Below are positions 51,301 through 60,388 of a stretch of DNA of 64,000 nt, in pieces. The stretch spans positions 62,001 to 126,000 of the forward strand of contig CAKSOL010000008.1 of the NCBI GenBank assembly GCA_934477125.1, given 5' to 3'. The DNA is from an uncultured Eubacteriales bacterium (lineage in GTDB: Bacteria; Bacillota; Clostridia; Oscillospirales; Acutalibacteraceae). The notes beneath the pieces are model-generated. The model did no database searches. It was not told the origin of the DNA and was given only the letters and a program-made list of their open reading frames with translations. A program made the position numbers and the translations under genes. Position 1 is the first letter of the stretch. Each line of letters starts with the position of its first letter.

Positions 51301-52866
51301 ATAGGCGGCTCTATTACCGAGGGCTCAGGCGCTTCGGATAAAACCAAGTCCTGGGCATATACCGTTTATAACTGGTTCACAAGGGCATTCCCCGAAAGCA
51401 ATATAGAATATGTTAATGCGGCTATTGCCGGTTCTTATTCAAGACTTGGCGTCACCTATACCGAAACACAGCTTATGGCAGCCGAGCCCGACATCGTATT
51501 CATTGATTACAGCGTAAACGACAGCAGCGGTATGTATATGGATTCTTATGAAACCATTATCCGCACAGTCCTTGCAGGCGAGAACCGACCCGGACTTGCA
51601 ATGATTGACTTTACAAGAAAGTCGACAGACCAATACTCGTATTATAACCAAGAGCTTATTTACGATGCTTTGGGTGTATATTACGGTCTGCCCATTATAA
51701 ACATTCACAGCGCAATCACACCTTTCTTTGAGTCAGGACTTCTGAATTGGAGTGATTACAGCGACGACAGTATCCATCCGAATGATACAGGTCACGCTAT
51801 GGTGGCAGCCGCTGTAATAAATTATCTTGAACAGGCAAAGGCTTATTCCGAAGAAAGTGTCGGCTTTGCACCCGCCGCGCTGAAAGAGAACTGGTATTAT
51901 GCCGAGTCCGAGCTTTACGGCGCATTGATGTCCTATGCCGACCAGCTTAATGCTTCGGCAGTCGGCTTTACACCGAACGGAAGCGTCAGCAGGTTTGGCT
52001 GGACTGCATACAATTCTGCTGCCGCAGGCGCAGAGCTTACCTTCAATCTTAAAAACTGCAGAGAAGCGGTTATAGTTTACGGACAGAGCGGCGCGGTTGT
52101 GCCGTCGGATATGGAAATCTATGTAAACGGCGAGCTTTACACTACCGTAAGCCCGGTTAAGGATTCTACTCCGTGGTGCGTTGCAAGCATCACATCGGTT
52201 GAAGCGATCGATATGGAAATCAGGATTGCAGCCTTAGAGAATTCTGTCTGCAATATCGCCGGTGTTTATGCCGCGATAGACGATGATACCGCCAATTCGG
52301 CAAGAAATCTGCGCAGTAAGATCGGCGCTTTGTCAGAGCTTGACCTCGATACCGCCGATACCGTTATAAGCTCCGCAAGGGCTGCATTCGGCGCCGCCTC
52401 CGATGATACTCTTAAATTTGTAAATAATGCTCAGTCGGTTATCAGCTCTGCCGAAAGCGCGGTAAGCGATATTAAGTCGCTTGTAAACGCTGAAAATGCG
52501 GTAAATACCGCTGAAATCACATCTGCGGTATGTGAAAACGGTGTTATAACGCTTATATCAGGCGTTGACGCTAAACAGTATAACAGCTTTGCAAGCCTTG
52601 GATTTACAGTAAATGCCTACGGCGTTGCCGTTATTCCGACAGCAAAACTTGGCACGGAGCTTAAAAAGACAACCGACAGAGCCGAAACCAAGGAATACGA
52701 AGCCTTCGGGAAGCGTACATTGTTCAAAACCAATATAACCGGTGTAAATACCGAAAAAAGAATGCAGACCGAGCTTACAGCACGCTCCTATGTAACCTAT
52801 ATGAGAGACGGCATAACGGTTAGCGTGTATGCTGATACCTTTACGGTAACATATTCTGCAAACTGA
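48361..52866 (+). CDS. Large secreted multimodular SGNH esterase
   Basis: The 1501-residue product starts with a signal peptide (about 1-30). Modules in order: jelly-roll module (about 30-235); CBM4/9-like sandwich (about 238-400, ending GWYIDDVAFE); InlB-type beta-grasp repeat (about 415-490, YRFTGWYKGG); two more CBM-like sandwiches (about 495-655 and 665-835); a second InlB-type repeat (about 840-920, HTFAGWYRDG); an SGNH esterase domain (about 970-1165) with S984 in FIGGSITEGSG, SVNDSSG and DDSIHPND (D1136, H1139); a beta-sandwich; a helical segment and a terminal domain. No membrane anchor or sorting signal was seen. It probably deacylates an extracellular glycan bound by its own modules. 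AAGGAGAAAAGGT precedes the ATG. Confidence 0.8.
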   Translation: MKKFLCFLSALALLLSALPFQLISLADAAADNSQEKFNLFSANSYYWKKANWSDSNSLANGQLVLYNGIYVYAGYELSNEKVTYVVNHNSSVSGSYDIYLRSDVDYDSIETSTAAIQSGDPILIRYSLKDKEFLIFEGSYASSNVKAKMWIDLTDNNDHTVEIITDEDAGSNTTKLRICVDGKFLTDYTNADKPDYCVFDGIKGSGNIALAQFVNQNIAFKGLYIDGVTYDPYYTESFVADFENAGGLTVDNVDSGGAQASVSTAAAHSGTASVYLDDSSSGTVRFALDISSTQKALKPDTVYRVTAWVKAVDKVGKNINFSPKAVNGRNSVSGAAGNIEKAFSWWGLNNNWATLMDKDETGDWCKVLITDSFTVDTDRNFPVVSIWATGAGSGWYIDDVAFETVMSDEPAVPENTAYGTVSYTNYLKLNSNSTPVDTVPVCVGDSITATAAPASGYRFTGWYKGGSCVSQSVVYKFITDGIPVTARFEKLDSSHIYQGWEQQGADGFEYKVAQNSAGAIITDTVSHTGNYSVKVAENNGQANYLFSCSDNTTPALEAGKEYQAFIWVKPSETGRMNIQLYGVADRNSNANTTRLASIDSATKSKITAMAAGSTGDGWYRVCIGCFTAVENRPYVSIYCWVSNGTDFEWYYDDLELIALEDGCSVQDFENIPANFSMNSGSAAAAVTDTEAISGNHSLMIKTGDSGSNVFTALFDNSVSALETGSSYRLTMWLKIKQAGGNLNFKLNSVDTANDCTAKAIDSFADEQITKGRLATYYTNKAGVKYYGVDSNTATDWYRACITDYYVSGGKYAKLYIWVPANTEFYIDKIEFTKINTVTVNVEGAGRVSASNGLTYKELNSTSLTLSVGISAKETVHLTALADKGHTFAGWYRDGALVCSDTAFDVIPEESLTYTAVFEGSAPVYDEITSESISQTLTTGDAATVTNEQFINEALLSTGNSDRIAAAMKKAANGEAITVGFIGGSITEGSGASDKTKSWAYTVYNWFTRAFPESNIEYVNAAIAGSYSRLGVTYTETQLMAAEPDIVFIDYSVNDSSGMYMDSYETIIRTVLAGENRPGLAMIDFTRKSTDQYSYYNQELIYDALGVYYGLPIINIHSAITPFFESGLLNWSDYSDDSIHPNDTGHAMVAAAVINYLEQAKAYSEESVGFAPAALKENWYYAESELYGALMSYADQLNASAVGFTPNGSVSRFGWTAYNSAAAGAELTFNLKNCREAVIVYGQSGAVVPSDMEIYVNGELYTTVSPVKDSTPWCVASITSVEAIDMEIRIAALENSVCNIAGVYAAIDDDTANSARNLRSKIGALSELDLDTADTVISSARAAFGAASDDTLKFVNNAQSVISSAESAVSDIKSLVNAENAVNTAEITSAVCENGVITLISGVDAKQYNSFASLGFTVNAYGVAVIPTAKLGTELKKTTDRAETKEYEAFGKRTLFKTNITGVNTEKRMQTELTARSYVTYMRDGITVSVYADTFTVTYSAN

Positions 52867-52875
52867 TGGGCTTTA

Positions 52876-52904
52876 TCGGCTGGCTGTCTTACAGACTGTC
52901 AGCC
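52876..52904 (+). other. Intergenic hairpin
   Basis: CGGCTG and CAGCCG bracket a 17-base interior shortly after the esterase stop codon. No T-run follows; perhaps an mRNA 3'-end stabiliser. Confidence 0.35.
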
Positions 52905-52967
52905 GGAAAAGGGCTTCAACCGGTCAAAAACCGCTTTTGTCAGCCTTGTCACGAAAGGATTGATTTT

Positions 52968-55544
52968 ATGAAAAAATTGTTGGCTATACTATCATCGGTC
53001 TGCATACTTGCCACCACGCTTTATTGCGTGATACCGGTTCTTGCTGCACAGCAGTCAGCGCCGGTTAAATTTGTCCAGAGCTTTGAAGATGAATCGCTTG
53101 CTTTAAGCGCGGGCAATTTCACCTTTTCAGACGAGCAGGTGCGTACCGGCTCAAAATCGTTAAAGCTTGTAAAGGACGGCAGCTCCGCAACCGATAACTC
53201 TTTTGCGGCTGTCTTTATGAATGAGGCCGATAAGCTTATGGCTGATACCGCATACAGCGTGTATTTTTACATTAAGCCCGTAACGGTGGCAGGCGCAATC
53301 GAATTCAGCTTTTTCCGCAACGGTGAATTGAATTCGTATAAAGGAAATTCCTCAGGCGACCGTATTGCAAAAATGAATCTCACTATGTCGCAGATAAATG
53401 CGGCTCCCGCCGATGAAAACGGCTGGCATAAGATTGTGATTTCCTCGGAATTTTATATCGATGAAGCCAAGCCGTATATGAACCTTTGGAATTGCCAGTG
53501 GGACGGCGCCGCAGCCTTCTATATAGACGATATTACCTTTGAGCCCATTGTCGCTCCCGAAATAGAGGAAAACCTGCTTGAAGCCGATAAGGAAAACTGG
53601 ACTTTAGGCAAGGAATGGAGCAAAACCGGCTTCGACGGCAATACCCTGAATGTTACCGGCGGCAGCGGTGTGGCAACCTTTATCGGAAAAAAGGTCGCCG
53701 AAGAAACTGTCCGCGTAAAGCTGTCTTCGGCTGTAACCGCCGATTGGGCGGCAATCGCTTTCCGCAATCAGGCAGACCTTGATATAATCAAGGCTGACGG
53801 GCAGAAGGCTTATTTCTATGATATCGGTAATTCCTATGCCGTTCAATGGACAAAGGACGGCAAGCTTTCCGTAAAGCTTGTTTATAAGGAGGGCGATTCC
53901 TCCAAATGGAAGAACCTTGCAGCACCTGTAGATTTTAATATGTCCGACGGCAAGGACCATACTCTGGAAATAAAAACAACCGACGACACTCAGAATAATA
54001 CAACCGCTGTTGAGGTTTATGTTGACGGCATTCTCCGTCTTTCTGCAACCGATACCGAGGGTGCGGTAAAGCCCGCGGGCTATGTACAGATTGTCGCAAG
54101 CAGCAAAGATGATTCTGTTACGGTTAAGGGCTTTGAAATAGTTGGCGAAAAGGTTTCTGATTATATAGATACAACACCGCAGTTTGAGCCTAAAACCGGA
54201 GTTTCCGAAAATCTTTTAAAGGCTGCTTCCCAAAACTGGATTTTCGGTACAGAATGGAGCAAAACTGCTGTTAAGGACGGCGTTCTTACCGTTACCGGCG
54301 GAACGGGTATTGCAACCTTTGTCGGCAAAAAGGTAAATACACAGTCAATAATAGCAAAAATGAGCGTAAAGCTTGACAAAGAATGGGCGGCAATTTCTTT
54401 CCGCAATCAGGCAGGCATTACCGATATTGAAAAAAGCGGACAAAACGCCTACTTTATGACTGCCGGAAACTCATATGCTCTTGTTTTTACCAAGACCGGG
54501 GTTTCGGTAAAGGCGGCTTACGCAAAGGATAAATGGGAAAATATAGGCAAAGCTTATGATATAGACCTTTCAGACGGCAGCGAGCATCTTTACCAGATAG
54601 TAACCGAGGATTATGCCGAGCTTAACGCCACCAATATCAAGGTTTATATCGACGGTATTCTGTGTATTGACTGCACCGATACGAAATATGCCGTAAAGAA
54701 TGCCGGATATGTTTCCTTTGTTTGCAGTAATAAAGCGGACAGCATTACCGTAACCGGTTTTGAAATCGACGGCGAGCGTCTTGCAAATTATCAGCAGGGC
54801 GCACCCGCTGTTACGGGAAGCAATCTTGTAAAAAATACAAACGGCTGGTTCTTTAATAAAGGCTGGGGCTATGAAGGCTATACCGGTACAACCGGATTTT
54901 CAGACGGAAAGGTTATCGCTTCGGGCGATTACGGTACTGCGCTTTATAAGGCGCAGAAAATCGGGCAGAATTACGCCGAGCTTAAATTCACTGCTTCGCT
55001 TTCCGATAAGGGAATAGTATTTATAGGTCTGCGCAATTCTGTTACCGCAGAAGCGCTTGAAAAGAACGGCAAGTCCGCAAGCACTATGAGCGCCGAAGCG
55101 GGAGCTTATGTTGTACGCATTACAAAGGGCGGTATCGCGCTTGGTATAAAGGGTACCGACGGCAACTTCAAAACGCTCGGAACTATGTATAATTTTGTTC
55201 CCGGCTTTGATATCAATGCTCAGGAAAATACCCTTGTTACCCGCGTTACCGACGATACGGCGTCTAAGACCTCAAGAATAGAAATCTGGCTTAACGGCGA
55301 ACGCGTTATGGTTTATATCGACAGCGAATATGCGATTAAGACCGACGGATATTATTCAATTACCGTGTCCGACGGCAAGAACAACAGTGATAAAATCACC
55401 GTTACATCGCTTAAAATAGGTCAGGCGGCTTTAAGCCCGCTTACAGGCGATACGTTTAATATGAGCTTGGCTCTTGTATTGATTTTATCCTGCGCGGCAA
55501 TTATGCTGATTTCATGGCACGCATACCGCAGATACAGCCTGTAA
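52968..55544 (+). CDS. Surface protein with three tandem jelly-roll modules and sortase-like signal
   Basis: ATG 52968 follows GAAAGGATTGATTTT; the frame extends upstream to 52866 through the hairpin without a ribosome binding site. The 858-residue product has a signal peptide (about 1-28), a CBM4/9-like sandwich (about 32-190), then three jelly-roll modules starting near residues 200, 413 and 617 (ENLLEADKENWTLGKEW, ENLLKAASQNWIFGTEW, SNLVKNTNGWFFNKGW). The end has SPLTG (823-827), a hydrophobic helix and the tail WHAYRRYSL, the layout of a sortase substrate with an SPxTG-type signal. No enzyme motif is present. It would be wall- or membrane-bound and present glycan-binding modules near the lipoprotein GH-A enzyme encoded 13 bases downstream. 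Confidence 0.75.
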   Translation: MKKLLAILSSVCILATTLYCVIPVLAAQQSAPVKFVQSFEDESLALSAGNFTFSDEQVRTGSKSLKLVKDGSSATDNSFAAVFMNEADKLMADTAYSVYFYIKPVTVAGAIEFSFFRNGELNSYKGNSSGDRIAKMNLTMSQINAAPADENGWHKIVISSEFYIDEAKPYMNLWNCQWDGAAAFYIDDITFEPIVAPEIEENLLEADKENWTLGKEWSKTGFDGNTLNVTGGSGVATFIGKKVAEETVRVKLSSAVTADWAAIAFRNQADLDIIKADGQKAYFYDIGNSYAVQWTKDGKLSVKLVYKEGDSSKWKNLAAPVDFNMSDGKDHTLEIKTTDDTQNNTTAVEVYVDGILRLSATDTEGAVKPAGYVQIVASSKDDSVTVKGFEIVGEKVSDYIDTTPQFEPKTGVSENLLKAASQNWIFGTEWSKTAVKDGVLTVTGGTGIATFVGKKVNTQSIIAKMSVKLDKEWAAISFRNQAGITDIEKSGQNAYFMTAGNSYALVFTKTGVSVKAAYAKDKWENIGKAYDIDLSDGSEHLYQIVTEDYAELNATNIKVYIDGILCIDCTDTKYAVKNAGYVSFVCSNKADSITVTGFEIDGERLANYQQGAPAVTGSNLVKNTNGWFFNKGWGYEGYTGTTGFSDGKVIASGDYGTALYKAQKIGQNYAELKFTASLSDKGIVFIGLRNSVTAEALEKNGKSASTMSAEAGAYVVRITKGGIALGIKGTDGNFKTLGTMYNFVPGFDINAQENTLVTRVTDDTASKTSRIEIWLNGERVMVYIDSEYAIKTDGYYSITVSDGKNNSDKITVTSLKIGQAALSPLTGDTFNMSLALVLILSCAAIMLISWHAYRRYSL

Positions 55545-55557
55545 GAAAGGAAAACCT

Positions 55558-57039
55558 ATGAAAAAAAGAATACTTGCCGTATTGCTTGCGGCGGCTGTAA
55601 TGTGTATGTGCTTTGGCGGCTGTAACAAAAAAGCGGCTGATATTCAGTCCGAGGACGGTTATCTGCGTATCGAGTTTGACGACGCCAACGAACAGCTTTT
55701 TGAGGCAATCGGCGCCGAGCTTGATCCTCATATTTTCAGGGAGATAAATACCGAAAAGGGCTTTGACGAATCGGACTGGCAGCTTATCTGCACCAGAATA
55801 AAGGCGATGAAGCTGCAGAAAATCCGTATGATGATTATGCCGGAATGGTATGAGCCGAAAAATGAAAATGACGATCCGTTTGATACCGATATGGACGCAT
55901 TCAGCTGGAACAATCAGGATATGTATTCGGTTTACCGTGTGCTTGATATGGCGGATGAGCTGGGTATAAAGGTGAACCTTACTGTTTGGGGCGCCAAGGC
56001 AAGCTCCGGTTCATGGCTCGCTTACGAAACCGGGGCTCACTGGATATCTCCTCCCAATAACCTTGACGAATGGAACGAAAATATATGCGCGCTGCTTACC
56101 CATCTTGTGGACGATATGCAGTACGGCTGTATAACCGAGCTTACGCCCTATAACGAACCTGCCGACGCATATTATGTGTTCAGCCAGTCGGAAATTAACT
56201 TTACCGATGACTATAAGGTAATGGTAATGTCTCTTGACGAGCGTATGAAAAAGGAGGGCGTGCGCGATTATGTAGAGCTTTGTACGTCTGACGACGGCAC
56301 CCGCCCGGAATGGCTTCAGAAATGCGTTGCCGACAAAGAATTTGAAGCTGTGTCCGACCGCTTTAATTCCCATTGCTATAAATTCTCTGTCCATTCCGAT
56401 CTTACTCAGATAGTTGACTATGCTCAGACTCTTATGAATATTGTAAAGCCTACCGGGAAGCAGTTTACCCTTAATGAATTCGGCGCCAAAGGCGGCGGGG
56501 GAGACTATGTAGACGACGGTGTTATGGATACCTATGAAAGAGGCTTGCTTTACGGCAAGATGATGACCGTATTTCTGGGCGAGGGCTGTTCGGGAATGCT
56601 GCATTGGTGCCTGTTTGACCAGATATACGGCAGCGACGGCGTTATGTACCGCGGTCTTTGGAGGTTTCTTGATAAGGATTGGGCAATCCGTCCGGTTTAT
56701 TATGCCGTTTCAATGGTAACCCAGCATACCGAAACCGATTCCAAAACCTATAAGGGCACCGTGTCCGATACCAAGGTTGCGGCTGCGGCGGTTCAGGGCG
56801 ATAACGGACTTACCTATCTGCTTGTCAACGAGGACGCTGTTGAAAAGAAGGCGGCGCTGGTGAACGGACGCACTAAAAACGGCGAATATGCGGTTTACGA
56901 ATATTCCGAGAAGAATATTCCCGCCGACGGCGTAACACCGGCTGTTCCTCAAAGCGGCACCGCGGAAACCAAGGATAACGTAACCTATGTTACAATTCCT
57001 GCAAACAGCTTTTTAGTAGTAACTAACCTTGCGGAGTAG
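55558..57039 (+). CDS. Clan GH-A glycoside hydrolase, cell-surface lipoprotein
   Basis: The 493-residue product has a lipoprotein signal (MCMCFGGCNKK; lipobox FGGC) and then the same TIM barrel as the cytoplasmic protein at 42391-43755: shared GAELDPH, DWQLIC-RI, IRMMIMPEW-EP, NLT-WGA-AS-GSWLAY. Acid/base Glu in LTPYNEPADAY (E200), nucleophile in FTLNEFGAKG (E307), eighth strand MLHWCLFDQIYG. Family not assigned beyond clan GH-A. It would cut the polysaccharide at the membrane surface so fragments reach the Lpl-type transporter. AAGAAAGGAAAACCT precedes the ATG; the GH2 gene starts six bases after its stop. Confidence 0.8.
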   Translation: MKKRILAVLLAAAVMCMCFGGCNKKAADIQSEDGYLRIEFDDANEQLFEAIGAELDPHIFREINTEKGFDESDWQLICTRIKAMKLQKIRMMIMPEWYEPKNENDDPFDTDMDAFSWNNQDMYSVYRVLDMADELGIKVNLTVWGAKASSGSWLAYETGAHWISPPNNLDEWNENICALLTHLVDDMQYGCITELTPYNEPADAYYVFSQSEINFTDDYKVMVMSLDERMKKEGVRDYVELCTSDDGTRPEWLQKCVADKEFEAVSDRFNSHCYKFSVHSDLTQIVDYAQTLMNIVKPTGKQFTLNEFGAKGGGGDYVDDGVMDTYERGLLYGKMMTVFLGEGCSGMLHWCLFDQIYGSDGVMYRGLWRFLDKDWAIRPVYYAVSMVTQHTETDSKTYKGTVSDTKVAAAAVQGDNGLTYLLVNEDAVEKKAALVNGRTKNGEYAVYEYSEKNIPADGVTPAVPQSGTAETKDNVTYVTIPANSFLVVTNLAE

Positions 57040-57045
57040 GATGCT

Positions 57046-59433
57046 ATGCTTTTAAACGGAAGAATAACCGAAAACTTTTGTGATAACTGGAAATTTTCCC
57101 GCGGCGATTTTGAAACTGCCGAAAGCGTTTCCTTTGACGACAGCCTTTGGGAAAATGTAACGCTCCCTCATGACTGGAGCATATACGGTCCTTTCAGTCA
57201 GGATAATCCCACTACTGCGCGCGGCGGATTTCTTCCGGCTGGCATAGGGTGGTACAGAAAGGCGTTTGCATTGCCGGAGCATTACCGTGACAAACATATC
57301 GTTATAGAGTTCGGCGGAGTTTTCCGCCGGACTGCGGTATGGGTGAACGGCGTTAAGGCAGGCTTTTGGGCAAACGGATATGTAACAAAGCGTTTTGATA
57401 TTTCCGGTATGCTTAAAGAGGACAGACAAAATGTCATTGCGGTGCGAGTGGATAATTCCGACCAGCCGGCTTCGAGATACTATACCGGTTCGGGCATTTA
57501 CCGCGATGTAAGGCTGTGTGTAACCGAAAAGCTGCACCTGTGCGATTACGAGCCGTTCGTAACCGCTAAGCTTTTACAGAACAACAGCGCACAAATAGAT
57601 ATAAAAGCCAGAGTCGCAAATGATTCTGAAAGCGACAAAAGCTTTGAACTGGGACTTTTGCTTGCCGATAGGGATGGTGCTGCCGCAGCAGAGCCTAAAA
57701 GGGTTAAATGCTTTGTCAAAGCAGGGGATACCGCCCTGTGCGAAGTCTCGTTTATAATTTCGGATGTGAACCCTTGGGACATCGAAAACCCATATCTTTA
57801 TACGCTTAAGGTCTCTTTGCTTTCGGAGGAAACGGTCTGTGATAATACGGAAGTACGCGTAGGTATACGCAGTATTTCCTTCGACAATAAGCAGGGATTT
57901 TCTCTTAACGGAAAAAAGGTTTTCTTAAAGGGCGTATGTATACATCACGATAACGGATGCTTGGGTGCGGTAGCCAATGCAAGCGCGGAGCGCCGCAAGC
58001 TTCTTGCTATGAAGCAGATGGGCTGTAACGCGATAAGACTTTCCCATAATCCGGTGTCCGAAAGCTTTCTTGATTTGTGCGATGAATTGGGCTTTGTGGT
58101 AATGGATGAATTTTTTGATGAATGGCAGTTCCCGAAATATATGCTGGCGCTCATCAAAAAGAATTCGCGCGACCGTATAATGGTTCATAATTACTATAAG
58201 GACTTTGACAGCTGGTACGAAACCGACCTTACCGAAACCATTCGCCGGGACAGAAATCATCCGTGCATTATTATGTACAGTATAGGCAATGAAATTCCCG
58301 AACAGCGCCATTGCATTTTAGACGGCGAGCGTACCGCGGCGGCTCTGAAAGCGGTTGTAAAGCGCGAGGATATGACCCGTCCGGTTACCTGCGCCTGCTG
58401 CTTTGACCAGCCCGGCAGTGAAGATACCGGCTTTTGCGATGTGCTTGACGTCGCCGGATATAACTATGCCGAGGTGCTGTATGACAGTCACGCCCGGCGT
58501 TTCCCAGACAGAATTATCGTAGGCAGCGAAACCACAAGCATAATTCCGTTCTGGAAACGCGGCTGCTATGACCTGAGCATTCTCGGAGCTGTTAATAAAA
58601 GGATTGACCTTAAGGTAGGAGAATCGCTTGATTCAATAGACAAACGTATTATGAGCGCCGAATATTCTATGCGCGTGCATCTTAATCATAGCGGCGTCGC
58701 AGGTATGTTTATATGGACCGGCATTGATTATCTCGGCGAACCGTCGCCCTATTGCTGGCCGTCAAGAAGCTCATATTTCGGCGCGGCTGATACCTGCTGT
58801 TTTCCTAAAGACGGTTATTATTTCTATCAGTCCTTTTGGAGCGATGAACCGGTTTTGCACCTGCTCCCTCATTGGAATTTTGAGGGTATGCAGGGTAAAA
58901 ATATAGACGTTCTCGCCTATACCAACTGTTATAGCGCGGAGCTTTTCTTAAACGGTGTGTCTCAGGGCAGGGTGAGCTATTCTCCCGAAAACGGCGAACA
59001 CCTGCATTGGACGGTTCCTTACAGTCCCGGAACGCTTGCTGCAGTAGGCTATGACAAAAACGGCGTAAAAATCGCAGCCGATACGGTGGTTACTGCTTCC
59101 GAGCCTTATAAAGTAAAGCTTTCGGTAAATTCCAAAGCTTTAAACTGCGCCGAAAGGGAGCTGTGCTTTGTAACCGCTTTGGTGTGCGACAGTTCCGGCA
59201 ATACCGTACCAACCGCTTCAAATTTTATCAGCTTTTCGGTGAACGGCAATGCTGCGGTAGTTGGTGTTGACAACGGCGACCCCGAATACACAGGCTCGCT
59301 TAAGGCTGACAGTATACCTGCTCTTTCGGGAAAATGTCTTGCGGTAGTATCGGCAAAAGCAGAGGGTACTGTTACGGTAGCAGCTTCGTCCGACGGACTT
59401 TTGTCCGATAGTATAACGGTTGAATTTCAATAG
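57046..59433 (+). CDS. GH2 glycoside hydrolase (beta-galactosidase/beta-glucuronidase-like), cytoplasmic
   Basis: The 795-residue product has the GH2 layout: N-terminal jelly roll (about 1-170: WKFSRGDFETAESVSFDDSLWENVTLPHDWS, read in parts; GIGWYRKAF), Ig-like domain, TIM barrel (about 280-600) with acid/base Glu in MYSIGNEIPEQ (E416) and nucleophile in VGSETTSIIP (E495), then C-terminal sandwiches ending in an invasin-like domain. These are retaining exo-beta-glycosidases acting on galactosides, mannosides or glucuronides; specificity is not readable here. No signal peptide, so it acts on imported oligosaccharides, downstream of the lipoprotein GH-A enzyme. Confidence 0.9.
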   Translation: MLLNGRITENFCDNWKFSRGDFETAESVSFDDSLWENVTLPHDWSIYGPFSQDNPTTARGGFLPAGIGWYRKAFALPEHYRDKHIVIEFGGVFRRTAVWVNGVKAGFWANGYVTKRFDISGMLKEDRQNVIAVRVDNSDQPASRYYTGSGIYRDVRLCVTEKLHLCDYEPFVTAKLLQNNSAQIDIKARVANDSESDKSFELGLLLADRDGAAAAEPKRVKCFVKAGDTALCEVSFIISDVNPWDIENPYLYTLKVSLLSEETVCDNTEVRVGIRSISFDNKQGFSLNGKKVFLKGVCIHHDNGCLGAVANASAERRKLLAMKQMGCNAIRLSHNPVSESFLDLCDELGFVVMDEFFDEWQFPKYMLALIKKNSRDRIMVHNYYKDFDSWYETDLTETIRRDRNHPCIIMYSIGNEIPEQRHCILDGERTAAALKAVVKREDMTRPVTCACCFDQPGSEDTGFCDVLDVAGYNYAEVLYDSHARRFPDRIIVGSETTSIIPFWKRGCYDLSILGAVNKRIDLKVGESLDSIDKRIMSAEYSMRVHLNHSGVAGMFIWTGIDYLGEPSPYCWPSRSSYFGAADTCCFPKDGYYFYQSFWSDEPVLHLLPHWNFEGMQGKNIDVLAYTNCYSAELFLNGVSQGRVSYSPENGEHLHWTVPYSPGTLAAVGYDKNGVKIAADTVVTASEPYKVKLSVNSKALNCAERELCFVTALVCDSSGNTVPTASNFISFSVNGNAAVVGVDNGDPEYTGSLKADSIPALSGKCLAVVSAKAEGTVTVAASSDGLLSDSITVEFQ

Positions 59434-59461
59434 TACATATTGATTCTCAGGAGAATAAGAT

Positions 59462-60334
59462 ATGCAGAATAATCCCGTATTTTATAAACTAATAGAAAAC
59501 AAGCGTCTCGGAGATATGGGTATAAGTGTAGAAGTTCATCGAAGCACCAATCCCGAAATGGAAATGAACAACTCGATGCACTGGCACAACTATAACGAAT
59601 TTGAGTTGGTGCTTTCCGGTAAGGGCGACCATACCGTAAACGGTTATGAAAGCAAGCTTAGCAGAGGAGTGGCTTATTATCTGTCGTATAACGATTTTCA
59701 CGAATTGAAGTATGACGAAAAGGATGACGGTGAGGCGTTGGTCATTATAAACGCTAACTTCGATGATACTCTCATTGATTCCTTAATTTACACTCAGCTC
59801 AAAAATTTAGGCGGCAATCCGGTTTGCTATTTTACCTTGGACGAATGTGCCGAGCTTGAAAAAGAGCTTATGTTTATTAAAAGCGAGATTGATAACCCCA
59901 AGGAATTTTCCAAAGAGATGATACGCTTTTCCTTTAACCGTGTGCTGATTATGTATCTCCGTAAATACCGTACCGAAGAAAAGCAGAATATAAAGGTTAT
60001 ACATTCTCCGAAAATTCAAAAGGCGGTTTATTTTATTCACAACAATTTCAGCCGCAATATTTCTCTTATGGATGTCGCAGAGTATGTGGGCTGTTCGCCG
60101 AATTATATAAGCGGCCTTCTGAAAACGGAAATGGGCTCAAGCTTTGGCAAATATCTTAAGGAAATACGCCTCAGATATGCGCACAGCCTGCTTAATGACG
60201 GCAATACCACCGTCAGCGGCGTGGCAAAGCTTTCCGGCTTCGATTCGGTTTCCTATTTTATTGAAAACTATAAAAAATACTACGGTGAAACTCCCGGAAA
60301 TTCAAGAGCAAATAACGACGAAAAAGAAAGCTGA
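59462..60334 (+). CDS. AraC-family transcriptional regulator
   Basis: The 290-residue product has an N-terminal cupin-like sensor with the metal/sugar-binding style HWHNYNEFELVLSGKGDHTVNG and a C-terminal pair of helix-turn-helices (RNISLMDVAEYVGCSPNYISGLLKTEMGSSFGKYLKEIRL, read in parts; then VAKLSGFDSVSYFIENYKKYYGETPG). Such regulators usually activate nearby sugar-use genes when the cupin domain binds a sugar. It follows the GH2 gene by 28 bases with CAGGAGAATAAG as ribosome binding site and could control the surface-protein and transporter genes upstream. Confidence 0.9.
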   Translation: MQNNPVFYKLIENKRLGDMGISVEVHRSTNPEMEMNNSMHWHNYNEFELVLSGKGDHTVNGYESKLSRGVAYYLSYNDFHELKYDEKDDGEALVIINANFDDTLIDSLIYTQLKNLGGNPVCYFTLDECAELEKELMFIKSEIDNPKEFSKEMIRFSFNRVLIMYLRKYRTEEKQNIKVIHSPKIQKAVYFIHNNFSRNISLMDVAEYVGCSPNYISGLLKTEMGSSFGKYLKEIRLRYAHSLLNDGNTTVSGVAKLSGFDSVSYFIENYKKYYGETPGNSRANNDEKES

Positions 60335-60388
60335 TTAAATCCCGGTGCATATCAAGGGATTGTTTATATCGGAAGGAGTAAATTGATT

